Position numbers and translations under genes: made by a program
In this document: piece after piece, positions 1 to 9,505 of the stretch
Position numbering within the stretch: position 1 is the first letter of the stretch
How the letters are laid out: each line of letters starts with the position of its first letter
NCBI RefSeq assembly: GCF_028993555.1
Contig: NZ_CP118610.1
Coordinates: 3,027,001 to 3,091,000, forward strand
Direction: 5' to 3'
Source: Ensifer adhaerens
GTDB lineage: Bacteria > Pseudomonadota > Alphaproteobacteria > Rhizobiales > Rhizobiaceae
DNA length: 64,000 bases
Notes under the pieces: model-generated
Database searches by the model: none
Told to the model about the DNA's origin: nothing
The model's input: the letters and a program-made list of their open reading frames with translations, nothing else

Positions 1-25
1 AACTCGCCTACGAGAGCGTGCCTGA
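1..25 (+). CDS. possible last codons of an upstream gene (partial)
   Basis: One frame is open from the window edge and ends in TGA at 23-25. That stop overlaps the ATG of the acyltransferase as TGATG, the usual arrangement of translationally coupled genes. Only seven residues (TRLRERA) are visible, so the product cannot be named. The overlap is the only support. Confidence 0.3.
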
Positions 26-816
26 TGATCGCCTTGCGTTCGATCCTTTTCAACACGGTGTTCTACGCCAATCTGATCGTGCAGATGATCGTGCTGACGC
101 CGATCTATTTCCTGCTGCCGCGCAAGAAGGCCTGGTTCGTTCCCAAGAACTGGGTGCGCAGCAATCACTGGCTGCTCGAAAAAATGGTCGGCACGACCTT
201 CGAGATCGAAGGCTTGGAGAACATCCCTGATGTCCCCTACATCTTCGCCCCCAAGCACCAGTCCTTCTGGGACGCCTACGCACTTTTGCCCTGGCTCAGC
301 GATCCCTTTTACATCCTGAAGCGCGAACTCACCTGGATCCCGCTCTTCGGCTGGTATGTGCTCAAGCAACGCATGGTTCCGGTCAATCGCGCGGCTCGCG
401 GCAAGGCAATGACCGGCGTGATGAACCGCACCAAGCAGGAAATGGCAACCGGCCGCGAGCTCATCATCTATCCGGAAGGCACGCGCCGGCCGCCCGGCGC
501 CCCGCCGGAATACAAATACGGCATCGCACGCCTCTACCGCGATCTGGGCGTGCCGGTGGTGCCGGTCGCCATGCATCCCGGGCTCTTCTGGCCGCGCCGC
601 AAGTTCCTGCGTTTTCCCGGTCACTTCAAGGTCCGCATCCTGCCGCCGATCGAGGCCGGCATGGACCCGGACGCATTCCTTGCCAGGCTGGTGGAAGTCA
701 CGGAGAAGGCCAGCGACGAGTTGCTCGTCGAAACGGTGAAAAACAATCCGCACCTGCCGCTGCCGCCAACCGCCGAGCAACGGCTGAAGGAACTGAAGGC
801 GGCGGGCGGGGCCTGA
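25..816 (+). CDS. plsC: 1-acyl-sn-glycerol-3-phosphate acyltransferase (PlsC family)
   Basis: This enzyme transfers an acyl chain to the sn-2 position of lysophosphatidic acid, making phosphatidic acid for membrane phospholipids. The 263-residue protein opens with a hydrophobic stretch (about residues 8-31) that would anchor it in the inner membrane. The family signature HX4D is seen as H78-D83 (HQSFWD). The glycerol-phosphate binding EGTR box is at 151-154. Length fits the family. The ATG overlaps the stop of a gene entering from the left, so it is probably the last gene of an operon. Rhizobia carry several PlsC paralogues, some acting on ornithine lipids; sequence alone does not exclude such a role. 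Confidence 0.88.
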   Translation: MIALRSILFNTVFYANLIVQMIVLTPIYFLLPRKKAWFVPKNWVRSNHWLLEKMVGTTFEIEGLENIPDVPYIFAPKHQSFWDAYALLPWLSDPFYILKRELTWIPLFGWYVLKQRMVPVNRAARGKAMTGVMNRTKQEMATGRELIIYPEGTRRPPGAPPEYKYGIARLYRDLGVPVVPVAMHPGLFWPRRKFLRFPGHFKVRILPPIEAGMDPDAFLARLVEVTEKASDELLVETVKNNPHLPLPPTAEQRLKELKAAGGA

Positions 817-820
817 GCCC

Positions 821-1372
821 TCAGGCCCGCGCGCGCTGGCGCGTCTGCTCGAGCAGGCTCACCACCTCTTCCAGCCAGTGATCGCGAATGCCCATTTCTT
901 TCAGATGGGCAAGCGTGTTGAACACATACTCGCTGTTCGGCCCGGATTTCCCCGTCGACACCGCAACGATATCGGCCGCCTCGCCGGTGCTGAGCGTACC
1001 GGCATATTGGACATGAGCGCGGTCGATGACATAGGCGAGCGCCGGCACCCGCCGTCCGTCGGCAAGCAGCACCGGCATCGTGCGCTCCTTGTAGACATGC
1101 GTGACCAGTTCACGCTCACGCAGATAGTCGACGACATCGGTTGCCTGCCCGCGCTCGACGCGGAAGGCCGTGCCGATGCAGGAGCCGCCACGGTCGAGAC
1201 CAAGCACCAGTCCCGGCCGCTGTTCGGTGCCGCGGTGCACCCAGGAATGGACGCAGAGTGAACGGCGATAGCCGAATGCGCGCGCCGTCAGCTTTTCCTC
1301 GAAGGTAAAGCCGGGGTTCCACATCAGCGACCCGTAGCCAAAGACCCAAAATTCGTCCATATCCACTGTCAT
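821..1372 (-). CDS. gamma-glutamylcyclotransferase, ChaC-like
   Basis: ChaC-family enzymes split glutathione into 5-oxoproline and Cys-Gly in the cytoplasm. The 183-residue protein shows the N-terminal fold signature GYGSL (residues 12-16) that binds the gamma-glutamyl group. It also has an RERE stretch at 85-88, where the family places its catalytic glutamate. Length fits bacterial ChaC. A second in-frame ATG four codons in (MDEFW) is an equally possible start. It converges on plsC with only four bases between the two stop codons and probably has its own promoter in the 200-bp gap to the right. The family call is solid; glutathione as the substrate is inferred from the family. Confidence 0.85.
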   Translation of the reverse strand: MTVDMDEFWVFGYGSLMWNPGFTFEEKLTARAFGYRRSLCVHSWVHRGTEQRPGLVLGLDRGGSCIGTAFRVERGQATDVVDYLRERELVTHVYKERTMPVLLADGRRVPALAYVIDRAHVQYAGTLSTGEAADIVAVSTGKSGPNSEYVFNTLAHLKEMGIRDHWLEEVVSLLEQTRQRARA

Positions 1373-1574
1373 TCAACCCGCGCTGTCTGCTCTCGCCACC
1401 GAATCATGATCGGCTCTCAGGAATGGTCAGCCATGTCGGTTTCTACGGCACAGCATCTCGGCACGAAAGAGACAAGCTCGTCCTTGTGCACCCGAAGACA
1501 AGAATAGTTTTGCGGATCGGCGGCGCCACCCGAAAGGCAGCCGCAGTCCAGTTTAGAGTGAGGTATCCGCGCCC

Positions 1575-2585
1575 ATGTCGGCAACCGCAGTTTCCAATCC
1601 CTCGTCAGTCAGCCGGAAATTCCGCTGGCTGACAGCAGGCATCGTGCTTGTCGCCGGCATCTATTCGGCCGGCTGGTTCCTCGCCGCCGATCAGATCGAG
1701 AAGCGTCTTGCGGCCCGCCTCGCCGATGGGCAGGCGGCCGGGCTTGGCGGCGAATGCACGAACATGGACGTGCGCGGCTTTCCGTTCCGCATCGGCCTCT
1801 TCTGCGACAAGGTCCACCTCGACGACACTCGCCACGGCACGTCCGCCTCCTTCGGAGCGCTGCGGACGGCCGCACAGGTCTATCAGCCCGGCCATGCCGT
1901 GATCGAACTCGATGGCCCGGCCGAGATCCGCGCGTCGCCCGGCCTCAACGTCTTCGCCGACTGGACCCTGCTGCATGCGAGCGTGCGCGCGACCTTGTCC
2001 GGTGTCGACCGCACCTCGCTCACCTATGACAATCTCAACGGCCGGGTGCGCCTCCCGCTCTCGGGCGACGGGCTTGGCTTCGGCGCCAGCCACGGCGAAC
2101 TGCACCTTCGCCAGAACGGCGCTGACCTTGATGCCGCCTTGAGCGTCGACAAGCTCGACCTGCGTCCGGAGGAAGGGCCGAGCTACGCACCGCCGGCCGC
2201 CGTGGCTGCGGACCTGACCTTTACCGACAAGGCCGGATGGATGGCGACCACGCCGACACCGGAGATGTTTCGCGGCAGCAAGGGCGAACTCAGGCTGCTC
2301 ACCCTTGATCTCGGCTCCGGCATGAACGCCAAGCTTTCCGGACCCTTCTCGGTCAACGATCAGGGACTGATCTCCGGCGAGTTCTCGCTGACGATGTCGA
2401 ATATCGAGGCCTGGCGGGCCAATCTGGTCAAGCTGATCCCCGACGACGCCAACCTCGTGGACAACACCGCCAACATGCTGAAGGCGCTCGCCAACGGCAA
2501 GGACGAGGCGACCGTGAAACTCAACGTGCGCGACGGCACGGCGTTTCTCGCCTTCATTCCGATCGGTGTACTGCCGACGCTTTGA
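1575..2585 (+). CDS. DUF2125 domain-containing protein
   Basis: This is a 336-residue protein of a family common in Rhizobiales but of unknown function. An uncleaved signal anchor or transmembrane segment is seen at about residues 19-37. The rest is soluble, beta-rich and likely periplasmic, with a conserved pair of cysteines near residues 60-80 (ECTNMD and FCDK) that could form a disulfide. It stands alone, followed by a hairpin shared with the convergent tyrC. The family assignment rests on the N-terminal GWF-A-DQIE pattern and the DVRGFPFR motif. No enzymatic motif is visible. Confidence 0.75.
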   Translation: MSATAVSNPSSVSRKFRWLTAGIVLVAGIYSAGWFLAADQIEKRLAARLADGQAAGLGGECTNMDVRGFPFRIGLFCDKVHLDDTRHGTSASFGALRTAAQVYQPGHAVIELDGPAEIRASPGLNVFADWTLLHASVRATLSGVDRTSLTYDNLNGRVRLPLSGDGLGFGASHGELHLRQNGADLDAALSVDKLDLRPEEGPSYAPPAAVAADLTFTDKAGWMATTPTPEMFRGSKGELRLLTLDLGSGMNAKLSGPFSVNDQGLISGEFSLTMSNIEAWRANLVKLIPDDANLVDNTANMLKALANGKDEATVKLNVRDGTAFLAFIPIGVLPTL

Positions 2586-2625
2586 TCGAAGGCCGCCTTC
2601 TGCGGCACCCGCAGCGAAAAACAGA

Positions 2626-2663
2626 AAAGCCCGGGTCGCGGATCATTCCGCCAGCCGGGCTTT
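2626..2663. terminator. bidirectional rho-independent terminator
   Basis: Nine-base arms AAAGCCCGG (2626-2634) and CCGGGCTTT (2655-2663) lie between the convergent DUF2125 gene and tyrC. T-rich tracts follow the stem on both strands, so it probably ends both transcripts. Confidence 0.75.
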
Positions 2664-2679
2664 CTTGTTGGCTTAGTCG

Positions 2680-3603
2680 CTATTTCTGATCCATGGCATG
2701 CCGGCCGAAGTCCGGCATCGCCGTGTCCTGGCCCGCCTGGATGATCGAGCGGCGGATGGCGCGGGTGCGGGTAAAGAGGTCGAAGAGCTTGTCACCGTCG
2801 CCCCAGCGGATCGCCCGCTGCAGATAGGCGAGATCTTCGGAAAACCGCGCCAGCATCTCCAGGATCGCATCCTTGTTGTGCAGGCAGACGTCACGCCACA
2901 TGGTCGGGTCGGAGGCCGCCAGACGGGTGAAATCGCGAAAGCCCGACGCCGAATACTTAATGACTTCGGATTCGGTGACTGTCTCAAGATCATCGGCCGT
3001 GCCGACAATGTTGTAGGCGATGATGTGCGGCAGGTGCGAGACGATCGCCAGCACCTTGTCGTGGTGCTCGGCGTCCATTTCCTCGACCATCGAGCCGAGC
3101 GTTTCCCAGAAACGCCGCAGCCGGGCGACCGCTTCCCCGTCAGCACCTTCCGGCGGCGTCAGGATGCACCAACGGCCGCGAAAGAGGCCGACGAAGCCGG
3201 CATCCGGGCCCGAATGCTCGGTACCGGCGATCGGATGGCCCGGCACGAAATGTACGGTCTCCGGCAGATGCGGCGCCATTTGCGCAATCACCGAGCCTTT
3301 GGTCGAACCGACATCGGTCACGATCGCGCCAGGCTTCAGATGCGCCGCAATCTCGGCCGCGACAGCACCGGAGGCACCGACCGGGACCGAGACGATGACG
3401 AGGTCCGCGTCACGAACGGCTTCCGCCGCAGACAGCGTATAGCGGTCGCCGAGCCCGAGCTCCTGCGTACGCTTCAAAGTCGCCTCGCTGCGCGTGGAAA
3501 CGACGAGCGTACCGGCAAGCTGCTTCTCGCGGATTTCGCGCGCGATCGACGAGCCGATCAGGCCGATACCGATGAGGGCGATCGTTTCAAACTGCTGAGC
3601 CAT
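2680..3603 (-). CDS. tyrC: prephenate/cyclohexadienyl (arogenate) dehydrogenase
   Basis: This NAD(P)-dependent enzyme oxidatively decarboxylates prephenate and/or arogenate in tyrosine synthesis. The 307-residue protein begins with a Rossmann motif (GIGLIG, residues 12-17). The family motif HPIAGTE with the following HSG is at 123-132; the histidines act in substrate binding and hydride transfer. No chorismate mutase or ACT domain is fused to it. Its ATG overlaps the hisC stop by one base, and hisC-tyrC is a known rhizobial pairing. Whether prephenate or arogenate is preferred cannot be read from the sequence. Confidence 0.9.
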   Translation of the reverse strand: MAQQFETIALIGIGLIGSSIAREIREKQLAGTLVVSTRSEATLKRTQELGLGDRYTLSAAEAVRDADLVIVSVPVGASGAVAAEIAAHLKPGAIVTDVGSTKGSVIAQMAPHLPETVHFVPGHPIAGTEHSGPDAGFVGLFRGRWCILTPPEGADGEAVARLRRFWETLGSMVEEMDAEHHDKVLAIVSHLPHIIAYNIVGTADDLETVTESEVIKYSASGFRDFTRLAASDPTMWRDVCLHNKDAILEMLARFSEDLAYLQRAIRWGDGDKLFDLFTRTRAIRRSIIQAGQDTAMPDFGRHAMDQK

Positions 3604-4709
3604 TATTTCCGTCCCATGAATTCGGTCAGCGCCGCGATGACGCCTTCGTTGGCTTCTTCCGAGCCGATGGTCATGCGCAGTGCGTTCGGGAAGCCGTAGC
3701 TGCGGACCGCACGCAGGATATAGCCACGGCTGGTCAGGAAATCATCGGCCTCATCGGCCCGCTTGCCGTTTTCTTCCGGAAAGTGGATCAGCACGAAATT
3801 CGTGACCGAGGGCGTGATGCGCAACCCGATCGCTTCGAGCGCTTCGCTGACACGCGCGAGCCAGGTGAGATTGTGATCAACTGCCGTCGCAACAAAAGCC
3901 TGATCACGGATCGCCGCAGCCCCCGCAGCGATCGAGGGCGCACTGAGGTTGAACGGCCCGCGCACACGGTCGACCGCATCGATCACCTCCGGCGGCGCGT
4001 ACATCCAGCCGATGCGCAAGCCCGCAAGGCCGTAGATCTTCGAGAAGGTGCGGGTCATCACCACATTGCGGCTGGCCGAGACAAGCTCCAGACCGGCGGC
4101 ATAGTCGTTGCGGCGCACATACTCGGCATAGGCCGCATCAAGCACCAGCAGCACGCCTTCAGGCAGCCCCGCATGCAGCCGACGGACTTCATCGACGGGG
4201 ATGTAGGTGCCGGTCGGATTGGCGGGGTTGGCGAGGAAGACGACCTTCGTGCGCTCAGTCACCGCCGCGAGAATGGCATCGACGTCGACGCGCGCATCCT
4301 TCTCCTTGACGGTAATGGGCGTCGCGCCCGCAGCCATGATCTGGATCTTGTAGACGAGGAAGCCGTGCTCGGTGATGATGCCTTCATCGCCGGGGCCGAG
4401 ATAGGTGTGGCAGAGGAGCCCCAGCAGTTCGTCCGAGCCGTTGCCGCACATGATGTTGGCCGGGTTGAGGCCGTGCACAGCGCCGATCGCCTCTCTCAGC
4501 GCCCGCGCCTGGCCATCCGGATAACGCTCCAGGTTGAAGGCAGCCGCCTGGAAAGCCTCGATCGCCTTGGGGCTGGCGCCAAGCGGCGTCTCGTTGGACG
4601 AGAGTTTGTGCACCTTGGCGACACCCGGCGCGTGCTCCTTGCCCGGCACATAAGCGGCAATATCCAGAATGCCGGAACGCGGTTCGGGGCTCTTCGAAGC
4701 AAGGCTCAT
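3603..4709 (-). CDS. hisC: histidinol-phosphate aminotransferase (HisC type)
   Basis: This PLP-dependent fold-I aminotransferase has 368 residues. The PLP lysine is K224 in TRTFSK. The NPANPTG box is at 161-167, and D191/Y194 contact the cofactor. [10 protein letters not shown] near residue 37 is typical of HisC. The family acts on histidinol phosphate, and several members also transaminate phenylpyruvate or prephenate. Sitting directly upstream of tyrC in the same operon, this copy may serve aromatic amino-acid synthesis as well as histidine. The stop overlaps the tyrC start by one base. Rhizobia often carry more than one hisC, so the copy number in this genome matters for its role. Confidence 0.88.
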   Translation of the reverse strand: MSLASKSPEPRSGILDIAAYVPGKEHAPGVAKVHKLSSNETPLGASPKAIEAFQAAAFNLERYPDGQARALREAIGAVHGLNPANIMCGNGSDELLGLLCHTYLGPGDEGIITEHGFLVYKIQIMAAGATPITVKEKDARVDVDAILAAVTERTKVVFLANPANPTGTYIPVDEVRRLHAGLPEGVLLVLDAAYAEYVRRNDYAAGLELVSASRNVVMTRTFSKIYGLAGLRIGWMYAPPEVIDAVDRVRGPFNLSAPSIAAGAAAIRDQAFVATAVDHNLTWLARVSEALEAIGLRITPSVTNFVLIHFPEENGKRADEADDFLTSRGYILRAVRSYGFPNALRMTIGSEEANEGVIAALTEFMGRK

Positions 4710-4854
4710 AGGGTCAGCTTTCTTTGGCCATCAAAGTGCTGCAGCGACGGGTACGTGCCTTGGGAGGCGCGCGGCGCTGCAAGCAGGAAAAGAGGTCAAG
4801 CCATTAGCGGCGCAAGCGGCTTTTGTCGAGGGTACGCCGCGGCTCCGGTGTTGG

Positions 4855-5610
4855 TTAGCGGGTGGGATGCGGCCGCTCACGCGTGCTCGGTACGCCCTGC
4901 GGCGCCAGCACCGGTACGAAGACGCGGCGCGATGCGCGTGCGGCGACTGGCAGCCCCTGGTAAAGCCGCTTCTGCGCCTCAACAACAATAACGCCGGAAA
5001 AGACAGGCCAGAGCGATCGACCGAGCCGCTCGAAGCCCCGACGCAGCCGCAGGATCGCCCTGAGCTTCGACGGTGGGAAGAACAGCGCATCCGCCGTGGC
5101 GCCCGGTGTGAAGTTGGTCTCACGCAGCAGCGCCGTCAGCTGCCCGCGCGAATAGGGCCGACCGGACCCGAAGGGTGTATGCTCCATGCGCGCCCAGACG
5201 CCGCGCCTATTGGGCACGACGATGACGAGTCGGCCGCCCGGCGCCAGCACCCGCCAGATCTCCTTCATGGTTTCCCGCGGGCTTTCGGCGAATTCCAACG
5301 AATGCACCATCAGCACCCGATCGATCGAGGCGTCGGGCAGCGGTAGTTCCTCATCGAACACCAGCGCCGTCGAGGAGAGCTCGGCAACCGGCCAGTTCAC
5401 CGCCCCCTGCCCGGCCGGCATGAAGGCGAAGGTGCGCTCGGTATCCTTGCGGAACCGTTCGAGATAGGGAACGGCATAGCCGAGACCGACCAGCCGCTCG
5501 TCCGGAAGCCGCGCCCAGACGGACGAAAGCGCCATGGTGACGGATTGCTCCGCCATACGGCCGAGTTCGGAGTGATAGAATTCGCGCAGGTCGACGATAT
5601 CGGTGTGCAT
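4855..5610 (-). CDS. class I SAM-dependent methyltransferase
   Basis: A 251-residue methyltransferase of the UbiE/Methyltransf_11 type. The SAM-binding glycine loop is modest (VGLGYAVPY, near residue 40). The more telling part is the central [17 protein letters not shown] strand followed by the conserved [16 protein letters not shown]. The chosen start is the ATG at 5610 (MHTDIVDL); another ATG three codons upstream (5619) is in frame. It is divergent from the glyoxalase II gene with about 90 bases between the starts, so the two share a regulatory gap. The substrate is unknown; the C-terminal basic tail (residues 190-251) is not typical of ubiquinone methyltransferases. Confidence 0.8.
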   Translation of the reverse strand: MHTDIVDLREFYHSELGRMAEQSVTMALSSVWARLPDERLVGLGYAVPYLERFRKDTERTFAFMPAGQGAVNWPVAELSSTALVFDEELPLPDASIDRVLMVHSLEFAESPRETMKEIWRVLAPGGRLVIVVPNRRGVWARMEHTPFGSGRPYSRGQLTALLRETNFTPGATADALFFPPSKLRAILRLRRGFERLGRSLWPVFSGVIVVEAQKRLYQGLPVAARASRRVFVPVLAPQGVPSTRERPHPTR

Positions 5611-5700
5611 TCGCAACATGTTAGCTTCGAAGCGGTAGACTTCAAGGTAAGGCTCGCTACATTCGGCAGCATTCCCTCTCTCCTGACCGGAGGACGTGCC

Positions 5701-6471
5701 ATGGCCGCGCTCGAACTCGACCTCTTCCTCTGCCGCACCGACAATTTCGGCGTGCTGGTCCATGACCCCGAAAGCGGCCTGACCGCCTCGATCGACGCGC
5801 CGGAAGAGGCGCCCATTCTGGAGGCACTGGAGCGGCGCGGCTGGAAGCTCACCCATATCCTGACGACCCATCATCACGGCGACCACGTGGCGGCAAATGA
5901 CGCCCTGAAGCAACGCTTCGGCGTCACGATCATCGGCCCCTTCGGCGAAGCCTCGAAGATACCGGGCCTCGACAGGACCGTGCGCCATGGCGAGCGTTTC
6001 GATTTTGCCGGCCGTTCCGTCGAGGTGGTCGAGACCCCGGGCCACACGGCCGGCCATATCTGCTTCCACTTCCCGCAGGATAAGCTGCTCTTTGCCGCCG
6101 ACACCCTGTTCGCGCTCGGCTGTGGCCGCCTGTTCGAGGGGACGCCGGCGACCATGTGGCAGTCGCTCAGCCGGCTCATGGCGTTGCCGGACGACACGGC
6201 TGTCTATTTCGGCCATGAATACACGCTGTCCAACGCCCGCTTCGCGGTGACCGTCGACCCGGAGAATGCCGAACTCAAGGCGCGCGCGGCTGAAATCGAG
6301 GAGACACGCTGCGACGGCGGTTTCACCGCACCGACGACGATCGGCCTGGAGAAGCGCACGAACCCGTTCCTGCGCGCTAGCGACCCCGGCATTCGCGCCC
6401 ATCTCGGCATGCAGAACGCCGACGATGCCGCGGTTTTCGCCGAAATCCGCAAGCGGAAGGATAATTTCTAG
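5701..6471 (+). CDS. gloB: hydroxyacylglutathione hydrolase (glyoxalase II)
   Basis: It hydrolyses S-lactoylglutathione to lactate and glutathione, completing cytoplasmic methylglyoxal detoxification. The 256-residue protein has the metallo-beta-lactamase motif THHHGDH at 56-62, a TPGHTAGH histidine region near residue 112, and the C-terminal HEYT/NARF region that binds glutathione in true glyoxalase II enzymes. The start is the ATG at 5701, giving [15 protein letters not shown], as in the family; a longer upstream reading frame has no homologous sequence. The stop TAG overlaps the GTG of the next gene by one base, so the cupin gene is co-translated. Confidence 0.92.
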   Translation: MAALELDLFLCRTDNFGVLVHDPESGLTASIDAPEEAPILEALERRGWKLTHILTTHHHGDHVAANDALKQRFGVTIIGPFGEASKIPGLDRTVRHGERFDFAGRSVEVVETPGHTAGHICFHFPQDKLLFAADTLFALGCGRLFEGTPATMWQSLSRLMALPDDTAVYFGHEYTLSNARFAVTVDPENAELKARAAEIEETRCDGGFTAPTTIGLEKRTNPFLRASDPGIRAHLGMQNADDAAVFAEIRKRKDNF

Positions 6472-6908
6472 TGGCTGAGGCGCAATCGGCGGCGGAGATC
6501 ATCCAGGCACTCGGCTTGGTGCGCCATCCGGAGGGCGGATGGTACATCGAGACCTTCCGCGATACGGCCGGCGGCCCACGTGGGCATTCGACGGCGATCT
6601 ACTACCTGCTGGAGCGCGGCGAGCGCTCGCACTGGCATCGTGTGCGCGATGCGGTCGAGATCTGGCATCACCACGCCGGCGCGCCGCTCGAACTCAGCAT
6701 CGCCGAGGACGGGCATCCCGCCGAGACGCTGCGGCTCGGGTCCGACATTCTGAACGGGGAACGACCGCAGGGCGTGGTCCCGGCTAACTGGTGGCAGTCC
6801 GCCGCCTCGCTTGGCGATTGGACCCTGGTCGGTTGCACCGTCGCGCCGGCATTTGATTTCGCCGCCTTCGAAATGGCGGCTCCCGATTGGCAGCCGACCA
6901 ATCGATAG
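6471..6908 (+). CDS. cupin-fold protein, DUF985 family
   Basis: A 145-residue single-domain cupin of the Cupin_5/DUF985 type, recognised by LVRHPEGGWYIETFR at the N-terminus, SHWHRV in the first cupin motif, and the C-terminal VGCTVAPAFDFAAFEM. Some relatives are called sugar or UDP epimerase-like, but no activity is established that I know of. The GTG start overlaps the gloB stop (TAGTG), implying coupling to glyoxalase II. A role in metabolite-damage repair is possible but is inference from position only. It converges with the DMT transporter, 10 bases away. Confidence 0.8.
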   Translation: MAEAQSAAEIIQALGLVRHPEGGWYIETFRDTAGGPRGHSTAIYYLLERGERSHWHRVRDAVEIWHHHAGAPLELSIAEDGHPAETLRLGSDILNGERPQGVVPANWWQSAASLGDWTLVGCTVAPAFDFAAFEMAAPDWQPTNR

Positions 6909-6918
6909 CAGACCTTGC

Positions 6919-7809
6919 TTACTCCGCCGGCTGAGCCACCACCGCTCGCTTTGGGAAAATCATGTCCTTCGCCGCCAGTACCGCCCCGCCGGTCACGAAC
7001 AGGCAGGCGAGTGCGATGCGCCAGGACGGCTCCGCGAAACCGAACAGGATCAGGATCAGCGTCGAAAGCACCGGTGCCGCATAGCTGCAAACGCCGAGAA
7101 GCTGGATATTGCCGTTCTTCACGCCGAAGTCCCAGGCATAGAACGCCGCCCCGACCGGCAGCAGGCCGAGGCCGAGGACCGCCAGCCACTCGAAGGTGTT
7201 TGCGGGCCAGACGGTCGTTTCGAGCGCCAGATGGCAGGCGAAAGACAGGATCGAGGTGGCAAGACAAAAGCCAGTGACAACATCCGTCGAGACCGCTTCG
7301 AAGCGGCGGGTGATGAGAGAATAGCCGGACCAGGTGAAGGCGCAGAGGAAGGCGGCGCCGTAGCCGAGCAGATAGGCATCGTCGAAGGCAACGCCATTGC
7401 GCGCCACGATCAGGATCGTGCCCATGAGGCCGGCGAGCGCGCCGGCAAGATGATACCAGCGCAAGCGCTCGCCCGGCAGCAGCGCCGAGCCGACAACGAT
7501 CAGAAGCGGCCAGAGATAGGCGATCAGCCCGGCTTCCACTGCCGGGGCGTTGCGCAGGGCCGTGAAGTAGAGAAAGTGATAGCCGAACAGGCCGGCGATA
7601 CCCGTGATCCAGACCTTGGCGGGCTGCTTGAGCAGCGCCAGGCGCTCCGGCCTCATTGCCAGCACGACAAGTCCTGGCAGGCTGCCGATCAGGAAGCAGA
7701 TCGCCGAAAGCTGGAACGGCGGCATCTTGCCGGATGCTGCCGTGAACAGCGCGAGCAGCGACCACATCAGGATGGCAGAAAAGCCGATCAACGTTGCCTT
7801 GAATTTCAT
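6919..7809 (-). CDS. EamA-family (DMT) permease
   Basis: A 296-residue inner-membrane protein with about ten hydrophobic helices and two EamA repeats, the usual layout of drug/metabolite transporters. The pattern MKFKATLIGFSAILMWS and the GLFGYHFLYFTALRNAPAVEA segment resemble the YddG-like aromatic amino-acid exporter group. That is consistent with, but not proved by, the aromatic biosynthesis genes elsewhere in the window. It is monocistronic, convergent with the cupin gene. Substrate unknown. Confidence 0.85.
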   Translation of the reverse strand: MKFKATLIGFSAILMWSLLALFTAASGKMPPFQLSAICFLIGSLPGLVVLAMRPERLALLKQPAKVWITGIAGLFGYHFLYFTALRNAPAVEAGLIAYLWPLLIVVGSALLPGERLRWYHLAGALAGLMGTILIVARNGVAFDDAYLLGYGAAFLCAFTWSGYSLITRRFEAVSTDVVTGFCLATSILSFACHLALETTVWPANTFEWLAVLGLGLLPVGAAFYAWDFGVKNGNIQLLGVCSYAAPVLSTLILILFGFAEPSWRIALACLFVTGGAVLAAKDMIFPKRAVVAQPAE

Positions 7810-7905
7810 AGTCGTCCCCTCGCGCGGCCTCTCTCGCGGAAACCTGCGCCGATAAAATCACCGTGCTTCGTGGTATTTAACCTTTTAGTTGCACGCGGTC
7901 GCGCG

Positions 7906-8709
7906 TCAACCACCAAATCGCGTCGCCGAGACCGTGACCGGCCCAAGCTTGGTGGGGATGCGGACATAGACGGGGGCGTAGACGTTGACCGCTTGCGCCT
8001 TGGCAAACCAGATCTCCATCGTCTGCAGACGACGCAGATACTCGACGTCCTCGCGGCCCTTCTTGTATCCGGCCTTCGGCACGAAACGGATGCCGCAGAC
8101 GATTACTTCCCCTTCGAAGCCCTTCGTCTTGAAGGGTCTGGTGCCCTTTGGGGAGAGCTTGATGTCGAGCCGCGACTCGCCATCAAAGATCGGCAACGTG
8201 TTCGGGCAGACGCGCGCCTCGGCGGGAATGATGAGGCCGGAAAGCGGGTCGAGCACGTTGCGCATGTCGCGCGAGGTGACGGGCACCCAGTTCTTCGGCA
8301 ACGGCGTGCGCTTGGGTGTCATGCTCGCATGCACGACATTGCCGTTGCGATAGGTGACGCTGATCGCCCGCCCCTTCGAACCGCTGCGATAGGACATCGA
8401 ATATTGCGACGCCCGCAGGTGATCCTTGTCGATCACACCCGAAACCTGAGTCTGACCCGAGGTCCGGCTGAGGATATCGAGCAGACCGGCCGACTTCAGC
8501 GTTCCCGATATCGTGTAGCGATTCTTCTGCAGTTCGGTGTGGAAGGAGGCGCGGGCAACCGGCAGACCGGCCAGCGAGATGCTGTAATCCGTCAGATGCT
8601 CGACATCGGCGGCCGATGATACTGTGGAAAACGAGACCGCGGACAGCAGCGCCGCCACGCGAAAGCCATTTCGCAACTTCATGCCTTGAAAAATCCATCG
8701 CTTGAACAT
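7906..8709 (-). CDS. DUF3108 domain-containing exported protein
   Basis: A 267-residue protein with an N-terminal signal peptide (hydrophobic run AALLSAVSFSTVSSA, cleavage expected after SSA). This suggests periplasmic or outer-membrane location. The rest matches DUF3108, a proteobacterial family of beta-rich envelope proteins without known catalytic residues; LTDYSISLAGLPVARASF and the C-terminal VYAPVYVRIPTKLGPV are the family-like parts. A start nine codons in (8682) would give a more standard signal peptide and cannot be excluded. It is divergent from rpmB across a 350-bp gap. Confidence 0.75.
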   Translation of the reverse strand: MFKRWIFQGMKLRNGFRVAALLSAVSFSTVSSAADVEHLTDYSISLAGLPVARASFHTELQKNRYTISGTLKSAGLLDILSRTSGQTQVSGVIDKDHLRASQYSMSYRSGSKGRAISVTYRNGNVVHASMTPKRTPLPKNWVPVTSRDMRNVLDPLSGLIIPAEARVCPNTLPIFDGESRLDIKLSPKGTRPFKTKGFEGEVIVCGIRFVPKAGYKKGREDVEYLRRLQTMEIWFAKAQAVNVYAPVYVRIPTKLGPVTVSATRFGG

Positions 8710-9061
8710 CGCCGCAATACCCTGAAATGCAGGCTCTTTGCGGCTTTTCTACGCCCAGTTCGCTGCAGCCGCACGTCGGGCCGACCCTGTGGTCGCCACA
8801 CGTCCTCATGCAAGAAATAACGCATAGCAAAACCGCTTGGAATGGGTCTCGCAAGGCATTATTCTTCAGAGAACCAAGCGTCACATCTGAAGATCGGTCG
8901 GGAAAAACCGCGGGTTTTCCCAGAATGCAAGAGGTTTGGCTTGACGGGCGGGCCGTCTCTGACTATAGAACCGCGACTTTCCAATAATGGCCTAGGAACG
9001 CGGCCTGGGCTCTGGGCCCGCTACCGCATTGTCCGGCGGCGATAAAGAGAATAGGTGTACC
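8710..9061. other. intergenic region upstream of rpmB
   Basis: About 350 bases without a gene. It holds the rpmB promoter described separately and an imperfect G/C-flanked palindrome at 8899-8921 (GGGAAAA pairing with TTTTCCC). I see no further coding potential: the open frames here lack ribosome-binding sites and family resemblance. Confidence 0.6.
8941..8969 (+). promoter_or_regulatory. sigma-70 promoter for rpmB
   Basis: TTGACG at 8941-8946 and TATAGA at 8964-8969 are separated by exactly 17 bases, close to the housekeeping consensus. Transcription would start near 8976, about 85 bases before the rpmB ATG. Confidence 0.65.
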
Positions 9062-9352
9062 ATGTCCCGTAGTTGCGAATTGACCGGCAAGGGCGTCCAG
9101 TCGGGCAACAATGTAAGCCACGCCAACAACAAGACCAAGCGTCGGTTCCTTCCGAACCTTTGCAACGTCACGCTGATTTCCGACGCTCTCGGCCAGCGCT
9201 ACCGTCTGCGCGTTTCCGCTGCAGCTCTCCGCTCGGTTGAACACCGTGGCGGCCTCGACGCCTTCCTGCTGAAGTCGGACGAAAACGAGCTGAGCATGCG
9301 CGCTCGCCTGCTGCGTCGCCAGATCGTCAAGAAGGTTGCTGAAGCCGCCTGA
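9062..9352 (+). CDS. rpmB: 50S ribosomal protein L28
   Basis: A 96-residue ribosomal protein of the large subunit. It starts [23 protein letters not shown], the standard alphaproteobacterial L28 N-terminus, and continues with [10 protein letters not shown] and the basic [13 protein letters not shown] tail. The length is normal. The start is the ATG at 9062; an upstream GTG extension is not conserved. In many alphaproteobacteria rpmB stands alone, away from the large ribosomal operons, as here, with its own promoter and a strong terminator. Confidence 0.96.
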   Translation: MSRSCELTGKGVQSGNNVSHANNKTKRRFLPNLCNVTLISDALGQRYRLRVSAAALRSVEHRGGLDAFLLKSDENELSMRARLLRRQIVKKVAEAA

Positions 9353-9385
9353 TCGGCGCCAGCGTCCTGTCTTCGACACGCGTTT

Positions 9386-9420
9386 AAAAGGCTTGCGGGT
9401 TCATCCGGCAAGCCTTTTTC
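9386..9420 (+). terminator. rho-independent terminator after rpmB
   Basis: Eleven-base arms AAAAGGCTTGC (9386-9396) and GCAAGCCTTTT (9408-9418) are followed by further T. A classical intrinsic terminator 33 bases past the rpmB stop. Confidence 0.85.
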
Positions 9421-9505
9421 TCGTGCGCATATTTTACATTCGTCGGCCGGATGCTCGCTTCCGGCTTTCATCCCTCTAGCTGGTGGCATCTCCCAGGATA
9501 AAAAA

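Noticed and set aside
4710-4854. Search for a small gene or RNA between the methyltransferase and hisC
   Set aside because: Only 145 bases with no clear start, ribosome-binding site or strong hairpin.
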